DNA of 64,000 nt. It comes from Hygrocybe punicea (Eukaryota; Basidiomycota; Agaricomycetes; Agaricales; Hygrophoraceae). Shown piece after piece: positions 22,060 to 33,087 of this stretch (position 1 is its first letter; each line of letters begins with the position of its first letter). The position numbers and the translations under genes are program-made. The notes under the pieces are model-generated. The model made no database searches. It was not told the DNA's origin and saw only the letters and a program-made list of their open reading frames with translations. The stretch is taken from the NCBI GenBank assembly GCA_963556145.1, contig OY744464.1, positions 5,022,001 to 5,086,000 of the forward strand, written 5' to 3'.

Positions 22060-23400
22060 GTGGCTGAACATATGACTCTTATCCTCTTCACCACCACCAA
22101 CCCCGTGTTTGGCGGCACTCCCTCACTCCACCACCTCAACCACAACAGAAACGAGGAGGAGGACGATGTCGGCGACGATTCGCACCAAGTGCGTCCCTCT
22201 GGACACCCTCAAAACCGAGTAGGGGCGCCCCCGCTGTTTTCAACCAACGGCCTCGAACATCGGAACTAGCGGCAGTGGCATGGGCGCACAGCAACGAACA
22301 CAACGAAGGCGACGTAGAATGTTGCCCACGGCGATGGCGTCGTCGACGGTGCCGTCGTTGTCGAGGTATCATCGCCACAACCGCCGCCATCACCACCCTC
22401 GCGCAACTCGATGACGGGACCGATCGGGACGGTGAAAACCACGACAGGGCCGCTGGGGACATTGAGGATGATGTCCCCAGTGTTTTTATTAATGGTGGAA
22501 TACAGGGACAGCCATGGGGGGCCTTAATGGCGTAGGTAAGTACCCCCCCCCTCCTGCCTTTCCTCCCACATACTGACCCCTTCCTGCTGCTCGTTCGGGG
22601 CCAGAAACCCTCCCCCATCCATCCCATATCTAGGGATGACCAAGGGTTGACATATGTGATAGGGTGAGATTTTCCAAGGGTTTTGAAGGGTTTGTTCTTG
22701 AATCATTATCTATTGCAGATAGTGATAGAAACTTGGTGGGAATTTCAAAGAGTTATATATTTTCTAGTTTCTCTCCAAAATTTAGGTCAGATTTCTTCAG
22801 TAGTTATTGTGCAGTTCCATTTTCAAAAAGGAGTGTTTTTCAAAAACCATAGGGGTCCGCGTTTTTCAACCCCTATGGTTTTTGAAAAACACTCCTTTTT
22901 GAAAATGGAACTGCACAATAACTACTGAAGAAATCTGACCTAAATTTTGGAGAGAAACTAGAAAATATATAACTCTTTGAAATTCCCACCAAGTTTCTAT
23001 CACTATCTGCAATAGATAATGATTCAAGAACAAACCCTTCAAAACCCTTGGAAAATCTCACCCTATCACATATGTCAACCCTTGGTCATCCCTACCCATA
23101 TCCTTTTCCCCCACCCAAATCGCATCCCTACCTCTTCCCCACCACCCATTGCTGACCCCTTCCCAGGCTCCCCTTCCCCAACCCCCAGCATACTCCCCAC
23201 TCCTTACCCACCCCCTGGGGCCCTTCCTCATCAAGGGTGGACCAAGTCCGACCCCTCTGTGAAGGTGAGTACCCACCAGTTCAGTTCCAGCACCCCATGT
23301 ATCCCCATTTTATATTTCTCTTATTTCTCATTTATTTCGCTTTTTTTCATGTATATTAGTCTCTAGATATCATGTAGTAGTACTAATACATGACATATGC
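22060..23400 (+). repeat. Third copy of repeat family X, split by a MITE
   Basis: The left part (22060-22622) matches 20130-20620, including TTTTCAACCAACGGCCTC, GATGACGGGACCGATCGGGAC and TTTTTATTAATGGTGGAATA. The right part (23103-23400) matches the 20680-20900 region, including TCTGTGAAGGTGAGTACCCA followed by CCAGTTCA and CACCCCATGTATCC. The palindromic MITE lies between. Confidence 0.7.
22631..23094. mobile_element. Palindromic hAT-type MITE, 464 bp
   Basis: The element is a near-perfect hairpin: arms of about 225 bp surround a central spacer of about 14 bases near 22856-22870. It begins TAGGGATGACCAAGG and ends with the exact reverse complement. The 8-bp sequence CCCATATC is found directly on both sides (22623-22630 and 23095-23102). 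Termini of the form (C/T)AGGG(A/T)TG and 8-bp target duplications are typical of hAT elements. An identical 62-codon ORF can be read on both strands, a result of the palindrome and not evidence of coding. Confidence 0.9.
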
Positions 23401-23689
23401 AAAAATATAAGGAAAGAAACGGCGGGACGAGGAATTAGTTGAGCTCATCGTCGCCGACGATGAGCAAGGGACCCTGTTGTGATGGGCAGGGCCGTGGCAA
23501 CAGTGACGGGAAAGTTCCGGGCCATCAGCGCCCTTGTCCCTGACATCGGAAGTGTTGCCGGAACAGGTATTACTGTATTTAGAATGCTATCTATGACTTA
23601 GTACAAAAGGTAGTATTGGGGCAGGGTTTATGCCCGGTGTTGGGAAATAACGCTTTTCAGCCTTATAAGGCTGTAGTGTGGGAAGGTCA

Positions 23690-24589
23690 CACCTCAGGAG
23701 TTCCAACATTTAGTTGGGGTCTAAAGTGGTTTCTAAAGTGAGCGGAAAAATATAATTTTTAGATTTACATTTAGGCCTAGCCTAAATATTGAATTTAAGT
23801 CACAAATAAATGTACATCTAAAGTATTTATTTAGTTTCATCTTTAGACTAGTTTTACAATTAAAATGATGACCTGTTCTAAATTGTGGAAGGAAAACAGA
23901 ATTTCGCTACAAGTTTACTCAAATTTGCTGGTCTAAATTTAGGTATCATCCAAAGGCAGGCCAAAATTTAAACTTTCAGTGTGACTAAAATAATGGATTT
24001 AACAGTTATTAAAAAAAAAAAATTCGGCGGTTATCAACATTCCAAATTTCAATCAGAACTAAAGCTATTGCCCGCGCAATCGCCCACCCGTCGTCCACCC
24101 GTCGTCCACCCATCGCCCACCCATCGCCCACCCGTCGCCCACCTCCCAATCATGACCTGAACCCAGCTCCGACGTCGACAAAACCAATCAAGCGGGCAAT
24201 GGTGCGGGCAATAGCTTTAGATCTAACAACAACTTTGAATTTAAATAGCTGCCGAAAATCTTACATTTTGATAATTATTAAATTTATTATTTTAACGCTA
24301 CCGAAAGTTTTAATTTTGGCCTGCCTTTAGGTGATGCCTAAATTTGGACTAGAAATTTGAGTAAACTTGGAACTAAATTATACTTTCCCCTTACAATATA
24401 GATCTGATAATTATTTTGATTGCAAGAATAACCTAAAGATGAAAATAAATAAATAATTTAAATATACATTTATTTGTGACTTAAATTCAATATTTAGGCT
24501 AGGCCTAAATGTAAATCTAAAGATTATATTTTGGTGCTAACTTTAGAAATCACTTTAGATCCCGACTAAATGTGGAAAGTCCTGATGTG
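23690..24589. mobile_element. Foldback/TIR element, 900 bp, with TCA target duplication
   Basis: The first bases CACCTCAGGAGTTCCAAC pair with the last bases ...GTCCTGATGTG, and the arms continue for several hundred bases. For example, TTTAGGCCTAGCCTAAATAT near 23771 pairs with ATATTTAGGCTAGGCCTAAA near 24490. TCA occurs directly outside both ends (23687-23689, 24590-24592), and removing the element restores the end GGTCAGGTG of the surrounding TIR element. The apex carries a tandem repeat, also palindromically framed by CTATTGCCCGC and GCGGGCAATAG. No ORF of note. Confidence 0.8.
24081..24145 (+). repeat. 11-bp minisatellite at the foldback apex
   Basis: About six tandem units of the form C(A/G)TCG(T/C)CCACC lie between the two foldback arms. 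Units alternate CGTCGTCCACC, CATCGCCCACC and CGTCGCCCACC. Confidence 0.8.
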
Positions 24590-24657
24590 TCAGGTGGGTA
24601 GAACGTGTCACGTAACGCCATATTGTAAGCTGTTGATTCCGCTCAGCAAATTGAGCA

Positions 24658-25531
24658 ATGAAGGTGAGTCTAACCTAGGAGGGTCTCAGGCGTCAGGTCC
24701 ATCGTAACGCCTTCCCCGCCAGCTATTGACGGCAAATCAAATCAAAGAACATAATTCGGCGTCCATCCAGGGTGCGATGGAGGGCACACTCGCCTCGGGC
24801 GTCGTCGCGGGTGGGGCGACGTGGTACCTCAACCGCCGCTGGCCATATTACCGTTCGCTACCTGTCTCGCTCAAGGTGTTGGGCGTTGTGATCATCGTGG
24901 CTCCGTGTCTGTCTATACAAGCAGAGAGGAGGGGCCTGGAGTATGACAGGTCGCAATGGTGCGTCACGGTATCACCGGAACTGACTGGGATCAACACACC
25001 TTCGCCGCGCATTGAATTCTACTGCCACTAGGACGGGCGCGGGTTTGATGGCGCTTGAAGAGCAAGCGGAGCACGAAAGAGATAAATGGGTGTCACTAAG
25101 CATGAAGGAGAAGCTCGTGGAGTGGGCTGCGCGGCACGAGTACAGCATCATTCTCGGGAGCTGGGCGCTGAGCATGGCTGCTGCGGGCTCGATCATCGCA
25201 CGCAACCCGTACCAGTCGATCCCACAGAAGGTGGTGCAGGTGCGAATGTGGGCGCAGGGCCTCACCATTGGGGTGCTCATTGCTGCTGGGGCACTTACGC
25301 ATACGAAACGTGCCGAGGCAGCCAAGCTTGTGCGTGATCTCCCTTTGTTCGTGAATTTGTGGAAACTGATCATCGGTGCTCGCTAATCGTTGTAGCGCAA
25401 CACCGACCACTCTTGGGCGTTGGTAGTAAGCGACTGTCCATTCTTCGTTGCATACAGCGGCCACTGACGATCCTTCGTAATAGCTAGAACAGCAGGAACG
25501 GGAGGAGGCAGCACTGAAAGTTGCAGTCTAG
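24658..25531 (+). CDS. RCF2: Respiratory supercomplex factor 2 homolog (HIG1-type)
   Basis: Rcf2 is an inner mitochondrial membrane protein that associates with cytochrome bc1-cytochrome oxidase supercomplexes. The first exon encodes only Met-Lys (24658-24663). Exon 2 gives LLTANQIKEHNSASIQGAME, a membrane segment with GVVAGGATWYLNRRWPYYRS, a second hydrophobic stretch and SIQAERRGLEYDRSQW. After an intron (GTGCGT...CTAG), exon 3 gives TGAGLMALEEQAEHERDKW and a HIG1-like hairpin (LGSWALSMAAAGSIIARNPY, QKVVQVRMWAQGLTIGVLIA). Two further introns, GTGCGT...GTAG and GTAAGC...ATAG, lead through RNTDHSWALV to LEQQERE and the stop at 25529-25531. The Q-(K)-VVQ-R-(M)WAQG core is the diagnostic HIG1 signature. 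The start codon lies just 61 bp after the transposon stack ends. Confidence 0.88.
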
Positions 25532-25792
25532 TTGAGTTTCTTCATACTCAGCTGAATCTCGCCTTGTAAATTGTCAAGGAGAATAGATATATTTTATGTT
25601 ACTGTATGAACGGAAGGTACAACACATATACAACGATAAAATGAGCGGATGTGCAAATGGTGGTAGCGCGTGAGGATAACTAAAGGAACAGTGCACCATG
25701 TGCAAGGTGTAAATGAATGCGCAAAGATGTCATTGAGATTGGAAAGGGCATAAAGAGGCAAAAAAAAGAAGAGTGGAAAGGGGAGATATCCG

Positions 25793-26853
25793 CTAAGCGG
25801 CTGCTGGCAACTTGCATTCTTCACTCGCATAGGCGGGCAAAAGCCCCTCGTCTGGGTTTATAGGTAAAGTGATCCTCCCCGTCGAGCCACTACCGCTTGA
25901 GTGATGTCGGTGTCTGTGGGAGTGCGAGTGAGGTTTATGGTCTGGTGCAGAATGCGAGATCCAAGCTGTGGTAGCAGTAGCGCGGAGGTCGCGGGCGGCC
26001 TCAGGGGAGAGGGAGCTCAGCTGGACAGGTGCATACACGAAATCTTGATCCCTGGCGTTGTCGAAAGTCGGATCGGTATTGGGATCAGAGCAGGAGGATA
26101 CGGGCGGGGGGAGCAGGTAAACGCGGTGGAGGGGGAAAGCGTCAGTGCTCCTCTCTGGGGCGTGCTGGGGAAGACAAGGGGTACGCTGATGACGGGTGAG
26201 ATGAGAATAGTATGTTGATACGGCCAACAAAAAGTGAAGCTGTACCCATGGAAGACAGAAGCAGTTAAGGAACAGACGATGAGGGTGGTTTTTGATAAAT
26301 ACTCACCCGGATTGCGACGAGCACTACGACGAGGGCCAACGCCGCCAGGACAGCCCGGTGGAACCACAACTCGCAATTCTCAAGACTGAGCCCCATTTCG
26401 GCCATGTCACGCATCAGCTCTGGCTGCCTACTTAATTCCTCGCATAAATTGGTGCGAACGGTCGGTTGGAAAGCGCCATAAGCCCCAAGAAGGGTGAAGA
26501 ACGCAGTGAAGGCAAATTCTGCGATGGAAGCATCTCTGTAGAAACGAACGTATGCGGCCTTGTTCTGTGTGAGGGTGAGTTGGTAAGACAGTGGGGTGTA
26601 TGATGTTGCGCACCTGTACGATGCCACCGAAACCGATGAGGGAGACGATGGAGGCAGCGGCAAAGTAGGCGGATAGGAGACCCCATACGAGCTTGAGGCC
26701 GTCAACCCGTTGGGAACCTTCCCATTCGGACTCGGGCTCCCATTTGAGAGAGCGCCAGGCTGTGAAGACCTGGATTGTGAGTGCAAGATTTGCGACTGCG
26801 CCAAAGAGTGTAATTGCGAGAGAAGCGGATCTGCGTGGGCGGTAGCGGGTCAT
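25793..26853 (-). CDS. Four-span integral membrane protein, hypothetical
   Basis: Exon 1 (from 26853) encodes MTRYRPRRSASLAITLFGAV, an extracytoplasmic-type loop rich in Trp/Glu, and a second membrane span (VWGLLSAYFAAASIVSLIGF). After an intron near 26615-26560 come NKAAYVRFYRDASIAEFAFT, a third span (FFTLLGAYGAF), a loop with two cysteines around LSLENCELWFHRA and a fourth span (VLAALALVVVLVAIR). A second intron (about 26306-26233) leads to a cytosolic tail with QDFVYAPVQLSSLSPEAARD and a His-rich segment. The topology resembles MARVEL or tetraspan-like fungal proteins, but I see no diagnostic motif and assign no function. It ends about 260 bp from the convergent end of RCF2. Confidence 0.72.
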
Positions 26854-26918
26854 GCTAGACGATTACCAGTAGTAGGCGGTCACGGTTTAGTCCAACTCCG
26901 GTATGCCCGGTCATCGCC

Positions 26919-27910
26919 ATGTCCGACGAGTCAACAAGACCAGAACTCCTCTCCAGAGCCCGTGCTTTCCTCACATCTCCTCAGATTCAACACAAAGACA
27001 CAGACGCAAAACGCAGATTTCTCACTGAAAAGGGTCTCACCGATGCAGAGATCGACAGTCTGCTGCAAGACATTGTGTGGTCCAACCTCTCTGGTCGCTT
27101 GCGTGTGCTCACCTTACAATTTCTCTAGCCCCAGCAGCTCCCGCTCGTTCCTCCACGAACCTACCCACCTCTCCCTCCTTCAAATCTGCCCAATCTTCTC
27201 ATCGGGCTCATCAAACTTATAAGCTGGCTGGCTGGTGGCTCCGCCGCTCTCACCTTAGTCTACTGCGTATGTTGAACCCATTGACTGCTTTGCATGACTG
27301 TGATCACTTCGCCACAGCGCTTCCTCCTCCCTCTCATCACACAATCTTATCATGCCCGCTCCTCCTTAATATCTCACCACCTCCGTCTCCTCCGAAACCT
27401 CTCCGCAACTATTTCCTCCCTCAAGGAATCCCAGGCAGAGTCCTTTTCGGTTCTTCCGCGTCCTCGTCAGTGCAGCGAAAACGTCGAGGATTCTGAGAGC
27501 CCCACCCCACCTACCCCGTCTCCCCTCATTCTCTCCTTAACCAACCTTTCCACTTCCCTGTCCCAATTTTTTTTCATACACCGGAAAGAACCCAATCTTC
27601 ACGAAGCAACCCTTCAAGCTCTGTCAGGGTTCACCGGGTACTTGACTGCGCAACTCTATGCCCTACCGAGCGCTCTATCCTTCCGTGCCCCAGGGATGGG
27701 AGTCAGTAGTACACTTAGTCCAGCAGAGGAGGAACTGAGGAAGGAGATTCGGGCCTTGAAAGGCCTAGTGCTCAACCGGTACGTATTGTATACATGATCG
27801 CTTGGAGACTGTTGTTAATCCAGTTGTCGAATTACATTGAAGGAGATCATTTATGCCTGCTACGGCGCCAGGGAGCACATAACTTGCTTTCTTTCAGGTC
27901 TTCTCCATGA
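26919..27910 (+). CDS. Pex14-like peroxisomal membrane protein
   Basis: Pex14 docks the Pex5 import receptor at the peroxisome. The N-terminus matches the Pex14 N-domain: RPELLSRARAFLTSPQIQ, then FLTEKGLTDAEIDSLLQ. An intron (GTGTGG...CTAG) leads to a proline-rich linker (PLVPPRTYPPLPPSNLP) and a hydrophobic span (LIKLISWLAGGSAALTLVY). After a second intron (GTATGT...ACAG) comes RFLLPLITQSYHARSSLISH with a coiled-coil-prone segment. The C-terminal part, with LRKEIRALKGLVLNR, reaches a last intron (27780-27897) and ends SSP. At roughly 250 residues it is shorter than typical Pex14, so it may be a short Pex14-related paralog. It diverges from the membrane protein gene at 26853 with only 65 bp between the starts. 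Confidence 0.75.
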
Positions 27911-28174
27911 CAGCAGCTGCGTCTTCGAATGGTTGTTCATCCTCCTCTTTGTACATCCATAAATCTCACTTGCGTATCGAGTGCGCGGCAGGCAAGATCA
28001 AGAAAGGTTCTTTGTGGACGAAGATAAATAACTCTTGTATCTGTCATTATTGCCATCAGAAAAATCTTATTTTTTTGCGGTCAAAGCAATAGGCTCTGGA
28101 ATTATAATTTGTTTTTTTAGACAATTTGAACTTCCCTCCGTTACGTAATATATTGCATCGGACATACTACTCAG

Positions 28175-29549
28175 ATGGCACGGAAAAGAAAGTGGCAGGA
28201 CGATTATTCCCCTAGCTTGGCCTCTACCAGCGCCCCCCCTATCCCGAATCCGATACCCAAATCGACCCCAGCCAAAAAACAACGCAAGGAGAAAGATCCC
28301 GACGATTCTCTGCCAGAAAAACGCGGTGCTATTTTCAAGAAACGATGTCCCAAGAATATTCTTGATCGAGTTGATCGCGTAATGTCACAGAGGTGAGTCG
28401 CGTCGTGCGGGGAAAGCGAACGATGATCAGAAATCTACTTCCAGATTCTTCATGGTGGACAGGAAGAGGACTGGGAGCGAACTTCGTGAGGAATTCAGTG
28501 TGCTTGGTTCCACTGGCAATGTCCCAAACTTCTTCACTCTTGTTTGTTTCTTTGCATAACGATGTACCACAGGTTTACACAGTCATCATTGACAAGATTC
28601 CTTCCTGCAGCTGTGAGTGTAAGCCACTGACCCACAGTCCTAACCCCTAAGTTACTCTTGTCAGGCCCTGATGCGGCGAAGGGAAATCATTGCAAGCACA
28701 TCGTTAGTCTCCCTCATTTTGTGCTTGTCGAAATCCGCCACTTATGCCACGCCACTCCAGTTGTTCATTTTTTTGAAAGGTTGGTCTTGATTCCATTCTC
28801 ACTTCCTCGATTATTGACTCGTGCACGTTGTTTTAGTTCTCCAAGTTTCCCTTGAGACTGGATATTGGTACCAGAAGTACGTGAGGCCCCTTTAAGACCG
28901 CTCCAAGCTTTTTTTTAAATACAAATCGAATAGAGCTCTCCTTACAAGCGAGCTAGAAATCATTTTCGCCCAAGCTCCGCTGGCTCCGAATGCCCTCGCC
29001 CATACCCATATCCGCGAAGCATACGCTCGAGCCACGGGCCAAGCCGCCTCTTCAAACGCGGCCGAGTCCTCCTCAAAGAATAACAGGCGCATACCTGGTC
29101 CCGACGACGATTGTCCGATCTGCTATGAAACTATGCACGACGTCAACGTAAAATCTTTGACTTTCTGCCAGGAATGCGGAAACGCCCTGCATAACGAGTG
29201 TTTTCAGCAATGTGTGCCCCCTTTCCCTCTGAATGTCATAGATATATATATAACACATGGCCGGTTTACCTTGTAGGGGCAGCAAAGTCTGGTCACAAGT
29301 TAACTTGCGTTTGGTGCAGGGCACAGTGGGTCGTCGCTGGAGCCATTGGCAGTTCAGCTTCCACCAGTAGGACATCGGAAGGATACATCAACCTCAGCAA
29401 TGTTGCTGGTATCAGTCCTGTCCGTGACACCAGTTCCTGTGTGTACCGAACACAATTTGTCGTTTCCTTTGTGCTTGACACGATTCCCAGACTACCACGG
29501 CCCCAGAGTGGGGCGGTACCGTGGCTATCAAGAATACGATGATTATTGA
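28175..29549 (+). CDS. SWIM and RING zinc-finger E3 ubiquitin ligase
   Basis: The joined product starts MARKRKWQDDYSP and has a basic Pro/Lys region. A SWIM finger follows: CSCPDAAKGNHCKHI, giving C-x-C-x8-C-x-H with the ligands split over an intron. Next come LETGYWYQKALLTSELEIIF and a RING-type finger that starts DDCPICYETM, has FCQECGNALHNECF and closes with CVWCRAQW. SWIM plus RING is the layout of ZSWIM2/MEX-type ubiquitin ligases, which act as E3s. The C-terminal tail is Ser/Tyr-rich (GRYRGYQEYDDY). At least eight exons with introns of 50-70 nt join in frame; for example GTGAGT at 28393 and GTGTGC at 29209. The final exon is 29511-29549. Confidence 0.82.
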
Positions 29550-30089
29550 GAATATAGAAAGATGGGTGGTAATCTATGTTCACTGACCCCGCAGTACAGA
29601 AGGCAAGCAGGGGTAATGTTAAATGTTGGACAATTCTAATGTGGAATATTCTATGCATGGGTAATATTAATGAAAGTACACCAAGTGAATGTAATATTCT
29701 CAACAGCAAAAGTATGCCGTGGGGTTTTGAAGCAAGTGCTTCAATACTTTATCACAATGTATAAAATAATGTAGGGAAGCAAACCTTGCGGAAGAAATGT
29801 TCTTCGTGCTATAAACTAAGGAATGGTATCAACAAGGGAGCAAATTGTGTCCATGTATCAAATGCAAAGTGCATGATGGTTCAGTACTAGTAGTGAGGTA
29901 ATGGGAAGGTAATGTGCGATCATGATAGGATACAGTTGCAAGAGTAACTCGGTGTCCGAGTCGTCGAATATAATTGTGTGGCGAGTGAATACATCCGGCA
30001 GGAGAGGAGGTTGAGGAATGCCGTGAGAATTGAGAGCCGGGGAAGATCTAATCTAGCTAGAGTATAAATACAATGGGAAGTTGGGACGT
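29550..30089. other. Intergenic region between convergent genes
   Basis: AT-rich sequence without coding signal. It contains scattered GTAATATT motifs (29650-29700) and presumably holds the 3' UTRs and terminators of the RING ligase gene and the Kre6-like gene. Confidence 0.4.
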
Positions 30090-32743
30090 TCAACATTCGC
30101 CAAGGAAACGACTCTTCGGAAATGGTTCCTTGAAATCGTCTCGCCATGTTGTCAGATTTGGATTTGTATAGGCTTCGCGGTAACTATGTGCAATAGCAGC
30201 AAGTTATTTAACCACCAATTACCACCGAACAAAGATGGACTCACGCGTTGATATACGCTTCCGTTGGAAAGTTTGGAGGATCACACCCAATATTGAGGGC
30301 GTGTTGCGGTTGGTAAACTCGGATATAGTCCACCAGCATTTTGGTGGGGAAGGTCAGGTGCTTCAAGTCAACGTCGCCAAAGTTTTTTGACATGCCGAGA
30401 TTAACGAGTATATACTGTACAAGTATTCTCGTGAGAGAGTCACGGCAAGCAGAAGGTAGATACGCACCATTGGCTCCTGCGGGATGGGGCGGGCGGATAT
30501 TTCGACCTGAGTGTCTGAGCCCATTCCAGCGGCATTGAGTGTCCACGCGACTGCATTGTTAGTAATCCATGTAATGTACTGCATCACCGTAATAAGCCTA
30601 GATTTTGCAATAGATTGCATAAAGGACGCTTACTGCATTGTCAAATCCTAATATGAAAAGCAGGCGGATAAGCCAACATATCTATCGAAGAGAGAGTCAA
30701 GTCACCTGGTACATACTGTTGACCGAAAAATATGGTCACCAATGTAATAAAATATATGGATGTTGAAACTCACCTGAAACCCGTATATGGCAAAACAGCC
30801 CGCGCCCAACTCATAACAATCTGGGTTTGTAGTCGTAATAACTGACGTAGCCTGTTGCGTTACGCCACCTATATACGAGTTCTGCGCCGAAATTGATGGG
30901 TTGACGATGACCTCGTTGTCTGAAGTGTTCAACCAAACGTAGCCGTAGTTGAAAGGCTGGGCTCGCAGTAGTAAAATCCCAGTTCCAAATTTATCATGTA
31001 GACTAATACTTACTGCCCACTGCGCCGACTGCGATACCTGGCCCGTCAAGGGTTTCCCGGTTACCTGTGTGCACAGAACAGTCAGCGCCGCGTGTCGATG
31101 GTAACTAAGCTTTTGGGACAGCCGAGCTATACCTGAGCCTCAAAAATGTCGATTTCCGGTGCTGACCTCCCGACGTAGGTCCCATCCGAATGTTTCGGTC
31201 CAGGGTGACTTTCTCCTTCACACGTACACCGCGACAGTTTTTGGCCAGGGAGGAACGAGAGTATATTGTTTTCATACGGGTCGCCATCAACGGTTGCTGC
31301 GAGAGGTAAGCCATTAAGTGTCTGGTTCGGCGCAGTGCCAACATCGCATGCGTCGTACGTGTACGGCCACTGTTGCGTTTTGTTGGTGTTTGAGAGTCAG
31401 ATAAGGCACACGAGGATGAAACGGAAGAGATGCACCATTCCTTCCAGAGTAGAACCGTAGCCAGCACGACCAAGATTTCCCATGGTCCATATGGAAGGCC
31501 ACAAACCTACAATATTATGGACTCCCGGAAGCTGCACGGATGCTTCGATGTAGCCTCCCGTGAAACAAAATTTATTCCTGAGAATGCGTCGCATATAGAA
31601 TGAGGCGCGAGATAAATGGATTTGTATACTGACCAGCTCGATATCATCCCTACAGAAATGTAAGCGATGACGTGGGAGACAAATACCAAAACATACCACT
31701 TTCATAGTCCAAGTCATGGTTCGGCTTCTTGGAGAGCGTAATTTCCAGAGAACCATTCCTTGTTGTGACAGCAGAAGGACTATACCATTCCATGTCGTTC
31801 GTAGCCTATCGAATGATTTTATAAGTGACGAAAAGCCATTTGTTTGAATACTCACCCAATAATGCAGATCAACTGCTTCCCAGTATGGGTCATCTCCTGG
31901 ATAGAACGAGCGGCCCTCTGTATTGAACTCGTCCGAGAATACCAACTGCATTTGTTGCGAGCTGTCCGCCCATGAGGCTTTGGTGTGTGCCTCCTTGGGT
32001 GTATCTAAGTCGATTAGTCCCCAATTGCCGGGTATGACGGGCACCTGTGACGAAATTGTAAACAATCACGTGATTCATTGCTGCAATTGGTATTACCTGG
32101 CCACTTGCATTGATACCGCCAATGTTGAATCCGCCGAATGTAGACAACTGAGTTCTAGTTACAAACGTCGCAATGGGGTATCCGGCACTAAATACAAAAA
32201 AGTCAGATTCTGCTCAGGTTCCGAGTCATGAGGTTGGCGCACAAAAGGCCGATCAGGCCAACGCAAAGAATCATCAGACAGCCAAGGTTAACACAACCTC
32301 GGCTTGAAACAGCGTTACCACCACAATCGAAAATGCTACTAGTTTTGGCGTGGGGGTCGTGGAGGTCGTCATCTGGCTCCACAAAATCTGGTGACAGGTT
32401 GGAGCCCCACTGACGAGGGTCTGGCGAGAGAGAATACTGCAAGGAAGGGAATGATGAATAACGCTCAAAGACATGTTCTAGTTCCACGAACCTTGTCTGT
32501 GATTGAGGATAGTTTCGAACCCGCTCCAGCGGTGTACGGTGTTTCTGTCTTTAATCGATCTCAGTGTTAGTCCATCAACACCGGGATAAGCAAAATGAAA
32601 CCAACAGCGATTGTCCCCCAACTGTCGATTCTGCGCATCGCTGGCTGTGGTCGAGAGTGCCGCAAGAGGTTTGAGGTTGAGGAAGAATCAGAATTTGAAC
32701 ATTGCGGATCGCTGAAATTTGTCCTCCAAGGTCTTGACTGCAT
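30090..32743 (-). CDS. KRE6: Kre6/Skn1-family beta-glucan synthesis protein (GH16-like)
   Basis: Kre6 and Skn1 are type II membrane proteins needed for beta-1,6-glucan in the fungal wall. The cytosolic N-terminus ([20 protein letters not shown]) is Ser-rich. A span ([20 protein letters not shown]) precedes the lumenal part. Family blocks follow: [141 protein letters not shown] and [26 protein letters not shown] is the GH16-type catalytic motif, and both acidic residues are kept. The last exon (30090-30180) adds [13 protein letters not shown]. The gene has about ten or more introns, and the start at 32743 is my best choice, not certain. Confidence 0.88.
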
Positions 32744-33087
32744 GCTGCCAGTGGTGGGAAAGAAAGGGTAAAAGAATGTGGAAAAGCTTCGCTGAAGGGA
32801 TTCCGTGTAAAACGTAATTTGCACCGGGATCTGGAACCGGAAGTGAAAAAAAAATAAGGAAGCAGGGCAACGGCACTCAGCGTCATCTTTCTCACGCTTT
32901 ATCGCTTGAAGCGGCAATCACGTTTCTATAAACAGACATACAGTTGAAATATTGAGTCGTTTGATGGCACGTGTTACTATTTTATATTGGTGTTGCCAAG
33001 CGTCGGTGACCCTGTAAAGCCTGATTATTTCTTTCGCGGCAATACGACAAATCGAAATAAGAATAAAAGACAACCATATGCCTGCCA

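Larger units (their letters stand above)
21736..24596. mobile_element. TIR element (terminus CACCTGACCTTCCCACAC) with nested insertions
   Basis: The left end reads CACCTGACCTTCCCACACTA and the right end, once the foldback insert is removed, reads TAGTGTGGGAAGGTCAGGTG. Long inverted arms follow: 21791-22053 pairs with 23412-23675, including CAGCCTTATAAGGCTG, CATCGTCGCCGACGATGAGC and CTAATTCCTCGTCCCGCC. The left arm also carries an extra copy of the CCAGCCTTATAAGGCTGG hairpin. Between the arms lies a plus-oriented copy of repeat family X, interrupted by a palindromic MITE at 22631-23094. A 900-bp foldback element sits inside the right terminus. No transposase is encoded. No target-site duplication was found for the outer element. 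Confidence 0.7.

Noticed and set aside
22664..23061. Identical 62-codon ORFs on both strands
   Set aside because: They are the two arms of the palindromic MITE; identical translation on both strands is a consequence of the inverted repeat.
24081..24145. CRISPR-like short repeats
   Set aside because: The 11-bp units are directly tandem without spacers, so this is a minisatellite; CRISPR arrays are not expected in a fungal nuclear genome.
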